Below, one piece after another: positions 1 through 7,690 of a DNA stretch of 64,000 nt (position 1 is the stretch's first letter; every line of letters begins with the position of its first letter). A program made the position numbers and the translations under genes. This DNA is from Streptomyces sp. S.PNR 29 (GTDB lineage: Bacteria > Actinomycetota > Actinomycetes > Streptomycetales > Streptomycetaceae), in the NCBI RefSeq assembly GCF_030386795.1, contig NZ_JANUQM010000016.1:181602-245601 (forward strand), written 5' to 3'. Below the pieces are notes generated by a model. That model saw nothing but the letters and a program-made list of their open reading frames with translations, was not told the DNA's origin and made no database searches.

Positions 1-420
1 TCCCATGCGGCCCGTGGTCAGCAGCACCCGGCGGCCGAGGCGGGGCAACAGCTCCGCGGCCGCGCCCAGGGACGTGACCGGGTGCCATCGGTCCCCCGGG
101 CCGGGCCGCCAGCCCGGGCGACGCAGGACCACCGCGGGTATGCCGGTCGCCGCCGCGGCCCGTGCCGCGTTCGCGGTGATCGAGGCGGCGAAGGGGTGCG
201 TGGCGTCGACGAGGGCGTCCACGCGATGCTCGCGCAGCCAGGCGGCCAGCCCCTCCGCCCCTCCGAAACCCCCGACCCGGACCTCCCCTGCGAGCGGCCC
301 CGGCCGGGACACGCGCCCCGCGAGCGACGTGGTGACACGGACACCGGGATGCGCCGCCAGTTCGGCGGCCAGCCGACGGGCCTCGGTCGTACCGCCGAGG
401 ATCAGGACGTGCGGAGGCAT
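1..420 (-). CDS. cobK: Precorrin-6A reductase CobK, N-terminal part, cut by window edge
   Basis: This gene would reduce (cobalt-)precorrin-6A with NADPH during corrin ring synthesis for cobalamin. The ATG on the minus strand at 420 opens MPPHVLILGGTTEARRLA, the glycine-rich nucleotide-binding start typical of CobK/CbiJ. It is followed by segments reading AGRVSRPGPLAGEVRVGGFGG, ALVDATHPFAA and a conserved LTTGR motif near residue 136. About 140 of the usual 240-260 residues are present; the C-terminal half lies beyond position 1. It is divergent from the HAD gene starting at 505, with an 84-base spacer. Assignment rests on the GGTTEAR and DATHPFA motifs, which are strongly characteristic of the family. 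No corrin-pathway partner is visible inside the window. Confidence 0.88.
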   Translation of the reverse strand, partial: MPPHVLILGGTTEARRLAAELAAHPGVRVTTSLAGRVSRPGPLAGEVRVGGFGGAEGLAAWLREHRVDALVDATHPFAASITANAARAAAATGIPAVVLRRPGWRPGPGDRWHPVTSLGAAAELLPRLGRRVLLTTGRMG

Positions 421-504
421 GGCGTCGAGCGTACGGGGGGCGCCCCGGCACGTCGGCGCCGAGTCCGCACGGCGGGCGTGGCCCGGCGCGGCTATCGTCC
501 GGAC

Positions 505-1305
505 ATGGAATCCGTACGGGCCGTACTGATCGACATCGACGGGGTCCTCACCGTCTCGTGGGAGCCGCTGCCGGGGGCGGTGGATGCGTTGCGGGAGATC
601 CGTGAGGCCGGGTGGGGCGTCGCGCTGGTGACGAACACGACCTCCCGGACCCGGGCGTCGATCGCGGGGACGCTTCGGGGCGCGGGGTTCCCCGTGTCCG
701 CCGAGGACATCCTGACCGCGCCCGCCGTCACCGCCGCGTACCTCGCCGAGCACTGTCCCGGCGCTCGCTGCACCTTGCTGAACAGCGGTGACATCCGGGA
801 GGACCTCGATGGCGTCACCGTCCTCGACGAAGCCGGCTCGGGGGCCGTGCCGGACGTCGTCATCGTCGGCGGTGCCGGTCCCGAGTTCGATTACGCGGCG
901 CTCAACCGGGCCTTCGGGCAGCTGCAGCGCGGGGCCCGGCTGGTGGCCATGCACCGCAATCTGTACTGGCGCACGGACGAGGGACTGCAGCTCGACTCCG
1001 GTGCCTTCCTGATCGGCCTCGAACAGGCCGCCCGTACCGAGGCCGAGATCACCGGCAAGCCGTCGCGGGCGTTCTTCGAGGCGGCGCTCGCCCGGTTGGG
1101 GGTCGGCGCGGAGGAGGCGGTGATGGTGGGGGACGACATCGAGTCCGACGTGCTGGCGGCGCAGCGGGCCGGTGTCACCGGGGTCCTCGTCAGGACCGGC
1201 AAGTATCTGCCGGAGACCCACCGGGCCGCCACCGGCACACCCGATCACGTGATCGATTCCTTCGCGGATCTGCCGGGGCTGCTGCGGGGGGCGGCGCTGC
1301 AGTGA
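505..1305 (+). CDS. HAD-superfamily (NagD/class IIA) hydrolase
   Basis: A 266-residue phosphatase-like protein of the haloacid dehalogenase superfamily. The first HAD motif is LIDIDGVLT near the N-terminus, with the nucleophile and acid/base aspartates. Motif II is the VTNTT threonine, motif III includes the lysine of ITGKPS, and motif IV is GDDIESD. The large C2-type cap between motifs II and III places it with NagD/LHPP-like enzymes that dephosphorylate small phosphoesters; the substrate cannot be read from sequence. The ATG at 505 was chosen because it starts directly before the HAD core, whereas an upstream in-frame extension would run through the cobK promoter region. It appears to be a single-gene unit, followed by the convergent permease gene. 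Confidence 0.85.
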   Translation: MESVRAVLIDIDGVLTVSWEPLPGAVDALREIREAGWGVALVTNTTSRTRASIAGTLRGAGFPVSAEDILTAPAVTAAYLAEHCPGARCTLLNSGDIREDLDGVTVLDEAGSGAVPDVVIVGGAGPEFDYAALNRAFGQLQRGARLVAMHRNLYWRTDEGLQLDSGAFLIGLEQAARTEAEITGKPSRAFFEAALARLGVGAEEAVMVGDDIESDVLAAQRAGVTGVLVRTGKYLPETHRAATGTPDHVIDSFADLPGLLRGAALQ

Positions 1306-1329
1306 GCGGGTCGGCGCGGTGGCGACCGG

Positions 1330-2103
1330 TCAGCGCAGCAGCAGTTGGAGGCCACCCACGACGGTCGCCGCGATCACCAGTTGCTCGAACAGACGCTGGT
1401 TGATCCGGTTCACGGCCCATGTGCCGAACAACGCTCCGGGCACGACGAACACCGCGAGCGCCGCGTCAAGGAGCAGCGAGCGGCCGTCGATGAGGCCGAG
1501 GCCGGCGCTGAAGGGCAGCTTGGAGACGTTGACGATCAGGAAGAAGAACGCCGACGTGCCGAGGAAGCCGAGCTTGCGGAAGCCCGCGGAGAGGAGGTAC
1601 ATGGACATCACCGGGCCGCCCGCGTTGGCGACCATGGTGGTGAAGCCGCCGAGGATTCCGTAGGACCGGGCTTTCATACGGCCCGCCCGGCCGGTGACCG
1701 CGTCCGGCTCCTCCTCCGCCTCGGCCCTGCGCCGGCGCCACACCGTCACGCCTGCCATCAGCAGCAGGATCGCCCCGATCGACGTCCGTACGATCGCGTC
1801 GTCCGCCCACATCAGGAACAGCGTGCCGACGACCACTCCGGCCGCGACCGCCGGGAACAACCGCCACAGCGTGGGCCAGTGGGCGTGCCGCCGGTAGGTG
1901 AGCACGGCCAGCACGTCTCCGGCGATCAGGACCGGCAGCAGCACACCGGTGGAGGCGCGGGCGGGCAGGACCGCCGCGAAGATCGCGAGGCTGACCGTGT
2001 TGGCACCGCTCACGGCGGTTTTGGAGAAGCCGACGAGAAGGGCTGCGAAGGCGAGGGCGGCGAACTCCCAGCCGGTGAGGTGCCAGAGCGTCATCGTGTT
2101 CAT
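1330..2103 (-). CDS. TauE/SafE-family membrane permease
   Basis: A 257-residue integral membrane protein with about seven to eight hydrophobic helices and the two-repeat TauE/SafE (DUF81) signature. The first repeat begins FAALLVGFSKTAVSGANTVS and the second includes GILGGFTTMVANAGGPVMSMY, the conserved family motif. Members export small organic or inorganic sulfur acids such as sulfite or sulfoacetate, but many are unassigned. The ATG at 2103 (MNTMTLWHLTG) is preferred; an in-frame start at 2130 would add nine residues that do not look like a membrane protein start. The gene is convergent with the HAD gene, leaving only 24 bases between the stop codons. Substrate is unknown. Confidence 0.82.
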   Translation of the reverse strand: MNTMTLWHLTGWEFAALAFAALLVGFSKTAVSGANTVSLAIFAAVLPARASTGVLLPVLIAGDVLAVLTYRRHAHWPTLWRLFPAVAAGVVVGTLFLMWADDAIVRTSIGAILLLMAGVTVWRRRRAEAEEEPDAVTGRAGRMKARSYGILGGFTTMVANAGGPVMSMYLLSAGFRKLGFLGTSAFFFLIVNVSKLPFSAGLGLIDGRSLLLDAALAVFVVPGALFGTWAVNRINQRLFEQLVIAATVVGGLQLLLR

Positions 2104-2202
2104 GCGGTGACCGATGCTATGTGCAGGCAACCGGTGCCTGTAAGTGCCGTCTCGCCAGGTGGCACCCGACGGACGCTGCCGGCCTCGCCGGGGGATGCCG
2201 CG

Positions 2203-3390
2203 CTAGTGCCGCTCCACCAGCACCGCGCTCCCCTGCCCCACCCCCACGCACATCGTCGCCAGCCCGCGGGCCGCCCCCGTACGCCGCATGCGGTGGAGCA
2301 GGGTCGTCAGGATGCGTGCCCCCGAGCAGCCGAGCGGGTGGCCGAGGGCGATGGCGCCGCCGCTGGGGTTGACCAGGTCAAGGTCGATGCCGAGTTGGTC
2401 CACGCAGGCGAGGGCCTGGGCCGCGAACGCCTCGTTGAACTCGGCCTCCTCGATGTCACCGACGCTCCAGTCGGCGCGTGCGAGTGCCTTGCGGGTGGCG
2501 GGGACGGGGCCGATGCCCATGACGTCGGGATGGACGCCGGCCGAGGCGCCGGCGACGTAGCGGCCGAGCGACTCCAGGCCGAGTTCGTTCAGGGCCTCCT
2601 CGCTGACCAGGAGGAGCCCGGCGGCGCCGTCGTTCATCGGTGAGGCATTGCCCGCGGTGACCGTGCCGCCCTCGCGGAAGACCGGCTTCAGCTTCGCCAG
2701 CTTCTCCAGCGAGGTGTCCTCGCGGATGCACTCGTCGGCGTCGACCACCATGCCGTCCGGGCGGTCCACGGGCAGGAGTTCGTCGTCGAAGTGGCCGTTC
2801 TTCCGGGCGTCCGCGGCGAGGCGGTGGCTGCGCAGGGCGAACTCGTCCTGGCGTTCGCGCGGGATGCCGTACCGTTCGGCGACCTCCTCGGCGGTTTCCC
2901 CCATGGACAGCAGACCGTGCAGGTCCTTCATGGCCGGGTTGACCAGGCGCCAGCCGAGGCGGGTGTCGAAGGTCTCGACGCGGTGCGGCAGGGCCTCGTC
3001 CGGTCGGGGCAGCACGAAGGGGGCGCGGCTCATCGACTCGGAACCGCCCGCGAGCACGATGTCGGCCTCGCCCGCGGCGATGGTGCGGGCGGCGGCGGTG
3101 ACCGCTTCGAGACCGGAGGCGCACAGCCGGTTGACGGTGGCGCCGGGCACGGATTCGGGGAGCCCGGCCAGCAGCGCGGCCATGCGGGCGACATTGCGGT
3201 TGTCCTCGCCGGCCTGGTTGGCGGCGCCCCAGTAGACGTCGTCCACGCGGGCCGGGTCCAGTGCGGGCACGTCGGCGACCAGGGTCCGGATCACCGTGGC
3301 GGCGAGGTCGTCGGGCCGCACGGTGGACAGGGCACCGCGCAGTCTGCCGATGGGGGTGCGGCGGGCGGCCGCGAAGTGGACGGGACGCAC
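2203..3390 (-). CDS. Acetyl-CoA C-acyltransferase (thiolase)
   Basis: A 395-residue thiolase catalysing reversible cleavage or condensation of 3-ketoacyl-CoA with CoA. The nucleophilic Cys90 sits in NRLCASGLEA. The other catalytic motifs are GGSESMS, NEAFAAQ, GHPLGCSGAR with His351, and CVGVGQG with Cys381. Full family length indicates an intact enzyme. The start is a GTG at 3390 with AGGAG nine bases upstream. The sequence style (PTFxLP-type loop, YGIPRERQDEFALRSH) resembles acetyl-CoA acetyltransferases and beta-ketoadipyl-CoA thiolases; the exact chain length is not decidable here. It is divergent from the alpha/beta hydrolase at 3544, sharing an AT-rich, palindrome-containing promoter region. 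Confidence 0.9.
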   Translation of the reverse strand: MRPVHFAAARRTPIGRLRGALSTVRPDDLAATVIRTLVADVPALDPARVDDVYWGAANQAGEDNRNVARMAALLAGLPESVPGATVNRLCASGLEAVTAAARTIAAGEADIVLAGGSESMSRAPFVLPRPDEALPHRVETFDTRLGWRLVNPAMKDLHGLLSMGETAEEVAERYGIPRERQDEFALRSHRLAADARKNGHFDDELLPVDRPDGMVVDADECIREDTSLEKLAKLKPVFREGGTVTAGNASPMNDGAAGLLLVSEEALNELGLESLGRYVAGASAGVHPDVMGIGPVPATRKALARADWSVGDIEEAEFNEAFAAQALACVDQLGIDLDLVNPSGGAIALGHPLGCSGARILTTLLHRMRRTGAARGLATMCVGVGQGSAVLVERH

Positions 3391-3455
3391 TACCAGGACT
3401 CCTGACCGTCATCGCTCAGTCGTCGGGCGCCGCGGAAGTCGCCGGCACCGACCTT

Positions 3456-3472
3456 AATTAGCGCTGCTAGTT
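3456..3472. promoter_or_regulatory. Candidate operator in the thiolase/hydrolase divergent promoter
   Basis: Within an AT-rich patch (3455-3481) in otherwise GC-rich DNA lies a 17-base near-palindrome, AATTAGC-GCT-GCTAGTT, with one mismatch between the arms. It lies between the divergent thiolase (start 3390) and hydrolase (start 3544) genes, where a repressor could control both. No adjacent regulator gene is present, so the controlling protein is unknown. This is a pattern observation; binding is inferred. Confidence 0.35.
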
Positions 3473-3543
3473 TTTACTATAGACCGGCGGGCGGCCCCCT
3501 GGGAAGATCTCACCGGGCCTTCACCGACGCAGCTGGAGGAGCT

Positions 3544-4353
3544 ATGGCCGAGATCCGCGAGCACGTCCTCACCGGAACCCGGGGAGCGGTCGCCGTCCGC
3601 GAGTGGCCTCGGGAGCGGCCCCGGTACGTGGCGCTCGTCATGCACGGATACGGGGAGCACGCCGGCCGCTACGAGGAGCCGGCCGGTGTGCTGGTGGCCC
3701 ACGACGCGGCCGTTTTCGGGCCCGACCACATGGGGCACGGGAGGTCGGCGGGCGAGCGGGTGCTGATCGAGGACTTCGAGGACGTGGTCACCGATGTGCG
3801 GGCTGTCGCCGAGTCGGCCCGGGCCGCCCACCCGGACCTCCCCGTCGTCATGATCGGGCACTCCATGGGCGGTCTGATCGCGGCCCGCTACGCACAGCGC
3901 CACCCCGGCGAGCTGAGCGCGCTGGTGCTGTCCGGTCCGGTGATCGGCGACTGGGAGCTGCCGCGGCGGCTGCTCGCCCTCGACGAGATCCCCGACACGC
4001 CGATCAACCCGGCCGCGCTCTCCCGCGATCCGGCGGTCGGCGCGGCGTACGCCGCTGATCCGCTGGTCTGGCACGGCCCGATGAAGCGGCCGACGGTGGA
4101 GGCGTTCGCGCGGACGCTTCAGGCCGTGTCCCAAGGCGGTGACGTCGGACGGCTGCCGCTGCTGTGGCTGCACGGCGACGACGACCGGCTGGTACCGCTC
4201 CCGGGCAGCCGCGTCGGCGTCGAGAAGCTGAGCGGCGGCGACCTGACCGAGCGGATCTACCCCGGCGCCCGGCACGAGGTCTTCAACGAGACCTGCAAGG
4301 CAGAGGTGTTCACCGACCTGACACGCTTCCTCGACGGCGTCCTGACACGCTGA
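3544..4353 (+). CDS. Alpha/beta hydrolase, monoacylglycerol-lipase/lysophospholipase-like
   Basis: A 269-residue serine hydrolase of the Hydrolase_4 (monoglyceride lipase) type. The nucleophile Ser107 lies in GHSMGG. The acid residue is in LHGDDDRLVP and the histidine in GARHEVFNE, giving the full catalytic triad. The HGYGEHAGRY motif forms the oxyanion loop and matches bacterial and eukaryotic monoacylglycerol lipases. No signal peptide is present, so it is probably cytoplasmic. The ATG at 3544 follows a strong GGAGGAG ribosome binding site. Divergent placement beside a thiolase suggests a role in acyl-chain turnover, but this is contextual inference. Confidence 0.87.
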   Translation: MAEIREHVLTGTRGAVAVREWPRERPRYVALVMHGYGEHAGRYEEPAGVLVAHDAAVFGPDHMGHGRSAGERVLIEDFEDVVTDVRAVAESARAAHPDLPVVMIGHSMGGLIAARYAQRHPGELSALVLSGPVIGDWELPRRLLALDEIPDTPINPAALSRDPAVGAAYAADPLVWHGPMKRPTVEAFARTLQAVSQGGDVGRLPLLWLHGDDDRLVPLPGSRVGVEKLSGGDLTERIYPGARHEVFNETCKAEVFTDLTRFLDGVLTR

Positions 4354-4452
4354 TCGCGCTCTCACCGGTCACCGGCCGCGCACGCCGAAACCGCTCTCCA
4401 GGGCCATCACAGGCCGCGTTTGCACCGGTTCGGCCTGGGCACCCGCGCACGC

Positions 4453-4710
4453 ATGGAGTGGTTGCGGCGCGCTGCCTGCGTAGGCGAGGACCCCGAGTTG
4501 TTCTTCCCCGTCGGCACGTCCGGCCCTGCGCTGCGGGACATCACGGCGGCGAAGCGTGTCTGCGCCCGCTGCCCGGTGACCGACGACTGTCTGCGTTTCG
4601 CGATCAGCAGCGGACAGGCCGCGGGCGTGTGGGGCGGCACCTGCGAGGAGGAGCGCGACGCACTGCTCCGTGTCCCCAGAGACGACGCGAGGAGGAGAAG
4701 CGCGCTATGA
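4453..4710 (+). CDS. WhiB-family iron-sulfur transcription factor
   Basis: An 85-residue Wbl protein. Four cysteines (Cys9, Cys37, Cys40, Cys46) in the arrangement C-x27-C-x2-C-x5-C would bind a 4Fe-4S cluster that senses redox or nitric oxide. The GVWGG turn near residue 59 precedes a basic C-terminal tail (DDARRRSAL) used for DNA binding. The ATG at 4453 gives the classic start MEWLRRAACVGEDPELFFP; a TTG 33 bases upstream would add an atypical extension. Its stop overlaps the start of dps by four bases (ATGA), so the two are translationally coupled. Which Wbl class it belongs to is not certain, although coupling to dps suggests an oxidative-stress role. Confidence 0.92.
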   Translation: MEWLRRAACVGEDPELFFPVGTSGPALRDITAAKRVCARCPVTDDCLRFAISSGQAAGVWGGTCEEERDALLRVPRDDARRRSAL

Positions 4711-5186
4711 CCGTCGTGAAGAGCACGCTGCCCGACGACGCCCGCCGCGTCGCCGGCGATGCGCTCCAGGACACCCTGGTCGATCTGCTCGGCCTGTCAC
4801 TCATCGGCAAGCAGGCGCACTGGAACATCGTGGGACCGAGGTTCCGCTCCATCCATCTCCAGCTCGACGAGGTGGTCTCGGCCGCACGGGGTTTCTCCGA
4901 CACGGTGGCGGAGCGTGCCGCGGCGCTCGGCGTCCCGCCGGACGGCCGCCCGGAGACCATCGCGGCCCGCTTCCACCTGCCCGGCCCCAAGGACGGCTGG
5001 CTGCAGGACAAGGACGTCGTCCAGGTGATGGTGGAGTCGCTGGAGGCGGCGATCGGGCGGCTGCGCGAGCGTATCGAAGCGACCGAGAAGCCGGACCCGG
5101 TCACCCAGGACCTGCTGATCGGCATCACCGCCGAGCTGGAGAAGCAGCGGTGGATGTTCGACGCGGAGAACTGGCCCCGCGACTGA
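4707..5186 (+). CDS. dps: Dps-type DNA-protection ferritin-like protein
   Basis: A 159-residue Dps/mini-ferritin subunit. It contains all four intersubunit ferroxidase ligands in canonical spacing: His38 (in KQAHWN), His50, Asp65 and Glu69. Such proteins form 12-mers that oxidise Fe(II) with peroxide and shield DNA during stress or stationary phase. The lysine-containing N-terminus is short, and the C-terminus ends soon after WMFDAENW, so no long DNA-binding tail is visible. Translation is coupled to the preceding whiB-like gene through an ATGA overlap. Streptomyces have several Dps paralogues; which one this is cannot be told from sequence alone. Confidence 0.92.
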   Translation: MTVVKSTLPDDARRVAGDALQDTLVDLLGLSLIGKQAHWNIVGPRFRSIHLQLDEVVSAARGFSDTVAERAAALGVPPDGRPETIAARFHLPGPKDGWLQDKDVVQVMVESLEAAIGRLRERIEATEKPDPVTQDLLIGITAELEKQRWMFDAENWPRD

Positions 5187-5218
5187 CTGGCGCACGGCCC
5201 GAACACATACGTACCAAA

Positions 5219-5292
5219 GGGTCACGCGAGGGCTCCCGCCCGGGGGCCACGCGAGGCTCGCACCAACGGGGCCACGTGAAGGCTCGCCCGGC
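5219..5292 (+). repeat. Three imperfect tandem repeats of about 25 bases
   Basis: Between dps and the DUF3140 gene, three degenerate copies of a unit built on GGGGCCACGCGAGGCTCGC follow one another, beginning near 5219, 5243 and 5268. The copies share the cores CACGCGAGG / CACGCGAGG / CACGTGAAGG and GGCTC(C/G)C. They carry no open frame of their own and lie directly upstream of the DUF3140 start. They could be a multi-site operator or a simple duplication. Confidence 0.5.
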
Positions 5293-5327
5293 CGAGTCGT
5301 CCGATGGCCCGCACGGAAGGGGCACCC

Positions 5328-5672
5328 ATGACCGACGCCCTTGAACTCGACGCGCTGTGGGAGGACTTCCACCGCGTGGTGAACATGACCTCGGCGGAAC
5401 TCGCGGCCTGGCTGCGGGTGCGCGACGCCGACGAGAACGCGGAGCCGCTGCCCGAGGACGCGGGCTCGCCCACCGGGCAGCACGTCCTGGCGATCCTGCA
5501 GAAGCGGCGCACGGACCTCACCGAGGACGATCTGCGCGTGATGCGGAAGGTCGTGGACACCGTCACCGCGCAGGCGGACGTGGAGAACGAGCCGGAGACC
5601 GAGGAGTCGGCCGAGGACACGCGCCGTCGGCACCGGCTGATGACCCTCGGCCACGATCCGCTCAAGGCGTAG
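5328..5672 (+). CDS. DUF3140 domain protein
   Basis: A small acidic protein of 114 residues matching the DUF3140 family by its opening LDALWEDFHRVVNMTSAELAAWL and the central SPTGQHVLAILQKR. The region around residues 55-75 (LTEDDLRVMRKVVDTVTAQ) is predicted helical, and the C-terminus is a charged tail. No enzymatic motif is visible and the family has no established role. The ATG at 5328 was chosen because AAGGGG lies just upstream; an in-frame start at 5304 lacks one. Only two bases separate its stop from the GTG of the glycosylase gene, so the two are probably co-transcribed. Position beside Dps and a DNA glycosylase hints at DNA or stress biology, as inference only. Confidence 0.75.
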   Translation: MTDALELDALWEDFHRVVNMTSAELAAWLRVRDADENAEPLPEDAGSPTGQHVLAILQKRRTDLTEDDLRVMRKVVDTVTAQADVENEPETEESAEDTRRRHRLMTLGHDPLKA

Positions 5673-5674
5673 CC

Positions 5675-6322
5675 GTGAACCGCGACGAGCGCGTCGTGAG
5701 AGAGCTCGTCGGCGCGCACGGGCAGACGTACGCCGAGGAGGCGGGCATCCGGCTGAAGGACACCCCGCAGCCGCTGTACCGGCTGCTGGTCCTGGCCCAT
5801 CTGCTCAGCGCCCGCATCCGCGGCTCGATCGCCGTGGCCACCGCCCGTGCCCTGTACGAGGCGGGGCTGCGCGATCCCCGTCGTATGGCCGGGGCCGACT
5901 GGCAGGAGCGCGTGGACGCGCTCGGCCGGGGCGGCTACCGGCGCTACGACGAACGCACCGCCACCCAACTGGGCGACGCCGCCGAGCTCTTGACCGAGCG
6001 CTGGGGCGGCGACCTGCGACGGCTGCGGAGGGAAGCGGACGGCAAGCTGTCCGAACTGCGTCATCTGCTCCAGGAGTTCCCCGGCGTGGGTCCGGCCGGC
6101 GCCGACATCTTCCTGCGCGAGGTCCAGCTCGTATGGCCGGAGGCGGCCCCGTACCTCGATCGCAAGGCCCTCCAAGGCGCGGAACGCCTCGGGCTGCCGA
6201 AGACCCCGGACCGGCTTGTCGAACTGGCCGGGACGACCGAACCGGCCGTGCTCGCCGCCGCGTTGGTGCGCGCCGCGGTCGACAAGGAGGTGGCCGAAGA
6301 CGCCCTCCGTCGCGCCGGATGA
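5675..6322 (+). CDS. Endonuclease III-like HhH-GPD protein
   Basis: A 215-residue helix-hairpin-helix GPD-fold protein of the base-excision glycosylase superfamily. The hairpin reads LLQEFPGVGPAGADIFLREV, and the following APYLDRKAL supplies the conserved catalytic-type aspartate. The lysine found in bifunctional endonuclease III (GVGRKTA) is replaced (GVGPAGA), and the four-cysteine FeS loop is absent. It should therefore be a monofunctional glycosylase or a DNA-binding derivative rather than an AP lyase. It starts with GTG at 5675, two bases after the DUF3140 stop. Known relatives are annotated only as endonuclease or HhH-GPD family. Substrate base is unknown. Confidence 0.8.
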   Translation: MNRDERVVRELVGAHGQTYAEEAGIRLKDTPQPLYRLLVLAHLLSARIRGSIAVATARALYEAGLRDPRRMAGADWQERVDALGRGGYRRYDERTATQLGDAAELLTERWGGDLRRLRREADGKLSELRHLLQEFPGVGPAGADIFLREVQLVWPEAAPYLDRKALQGAERLGLPKTPDRLVELAGTTEPAVLAAALVRAAVDKEVAEDALRRAG

Positions 6323-6367
6323 TGCATGTCAGACTGCTCGCACATACCGGCGAGCAGAGGAGCACCC

Positions 6368-7180
6368 GTGACCGCGACCGAGCCGGCCGCCCAGCGGATC
6401 GACACGTCCCGACCGCATCCGGCCCGGGTGTACGACTGGTTCCTCGGCGGCAAGGACAACTATCCGGTCGACGAGGAGCTCGGCCGGCAGATCGCGTCGA
6501 TCAACGGTCAGGCCCCGCGGCAGGCGCGCGCCAATCGCCGGTTCATGCAGCGCACCACGCGGTTGCTCGTCCAGGAGACGGGAATCCGCCAGTTCCTCGA
6601 CATCGGGTCCGGCATCCCCACCGAGCCCAACCTGCACCAGATCGCACAGTCGTTCGCGCCGGACGCGCGAGTCGTGTACGCCGACAACGACCCCATCGTC
6701 CTCGCCCACGCGGCCGCCCTGCTGCGAGGTACTCCGGAGGGCGTGACGCAGTACGTCCAGGGCGACGCGCGCGAACCGCGCGAGATCCTCGAACGGGCCG
6801 CGGCGGCCCTCGACTTCGGCCGGCCCGTCGCCGTCTCCCTGAACGCCCTGCTGCACTTCATCGCCGACGAGGACGGCGCCCATGACCTGGTGGACACCCT
6901 CGTCGACGCGCTCGCGCCGGGCAGCTGTCTGGTGCTTTCGGCGATGACCGCCGACTTCGAGCCGGAGAACGTACGGCGGGGCATCGCGGCGTACGCCGCC
7001 TCGGGGGTCACGCTCGTGGCCCGCTCGCACGCCGAGATGTCCCGCTTCTTCAAGGGACTCGACGTGCTGGAGCCCGGGATCGTGTCCGTGTCGGACTGGC
7101 GCCCCGACCTCGCGACGGACGAGACCCCGGACGAGGACGGGCTCGTGTCCCTGTACGGCGGGGTCGGGCTCAAGCGCTGA
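6368..7180 (+). CDS. SAM-dependent methyltransferase, DUF574 (Methyltransf_19) family
   Basis: A 270-residue class I methyltransferase of the PF04672/DUF574 family, which is greatly expanded in Streptomyces. Family landmarks are the N-terminal PARVYDWFLGGKDNY and the SAM loop FLDIGSGIPTEPN. They are followed by the acidic second strand VVYADNDPIVLAHA and a C-terminal SLYGGVGLKR. The GTG at 6368 follows AGAGGAG and gives a start matching the paralogue at 9203; an upstream ATG at 6326 lacks a binding site. Substrates for this family are largely undefined. A paralogue lies about 2 kb downstream, with a decayed two-component pair and a lipoprotein in between. Confidence 0.9.
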   Translation: MTATEPAAQRIDTSRPHPARVYDWFLGGKDNYPVDEELGRQIASINGQAPRQARANRRFMQRTTRLLVQETGIRQFLDIGSGIPTEPNLHQIAQSFAPDARVVYADNDPIVLAHAAALLRGTPEGVTQYVQGDAREPREILERAAAALDFGRPVAVSLNALLHFIADEDGAHDLVDTLVDALAPGSCLVLSAMTADFEPENVRRGIAAYAASGVTLVARSHAEMSRFFKGLDVLEPGIVSVSDWRPDLATDETPDEDGLVSLYGGVGLKR

Positions 7181-7238
7181 CGGGCCCGGAGGGTACGTCA
7201 CCCGGCCTCGCCCCACGCCGCGCCACCCGGCGCTGTCG

Positions 7239-7690
7239 TCAGCGTCGCCGCGCCGGAAACACCGCCCGTACCTCCCAGCCTCCACCGACCCTCGGCCCGG
7301 CATGCAGCGCGCCGCCCAGCGCGGTCACCCGCTCGGTCAGGCCGACGAGGCCGAAGCCGCCGCCGTGCGCGGCCTCCGGGAGCTGTCCGTCACCGACACC
7401 TCCAGCCGGTCGCCCTCGCGGCGCAGGCCGACGGTGACCTCCGCCGCGTCGGCCGCATGCCGTCGTACGTTCGTCAGCGCCTCCTGCACGACCCGGAAGG
7501 CGGCCGCCTGCACCTCGTGGGGCAGGTCGTCGGGCACCGCGGGATCGCGGCGCAGCGTGACCTTCTGGACGGGGCTCGCGAAACCCTCCGTCAGCTCGAC
7601 GATGGAGGCCAGGTCGCCCACCGGGCGCCGACCGAATGCTGGTACCGCAGAGGCAGCGCGAGGAGGGCCACGCCGTCCAGCGCGCCGCAT
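7239..7690 (-). pseudogene. NarL-class sensor histidine kinase remnant
   Basis: Minus-strand translation shows pieces of a Streptomyces sensor kinase in different frames. A short N-terminal membrane-type piece (ALDGVALLALPLRYQHSVG) lies near 7625-7685. Next comes the end of the dimerisation region and the N box (RVVQEALTNVRRHA) near 7450-7610. Finally, in another frame, comes the C-terminal G box (GGGFGLVGLTERVTALGG) ending at the stop codon at 7239. The frame changes within the ATPase domain near 7380, and most of the membrane and HisKA regions are missing, so no functional kinase can be made. Its 5' end abuts the truncated response regulator on the other strand, suggesting one deletion damaged both. 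Confidence 0.75.
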
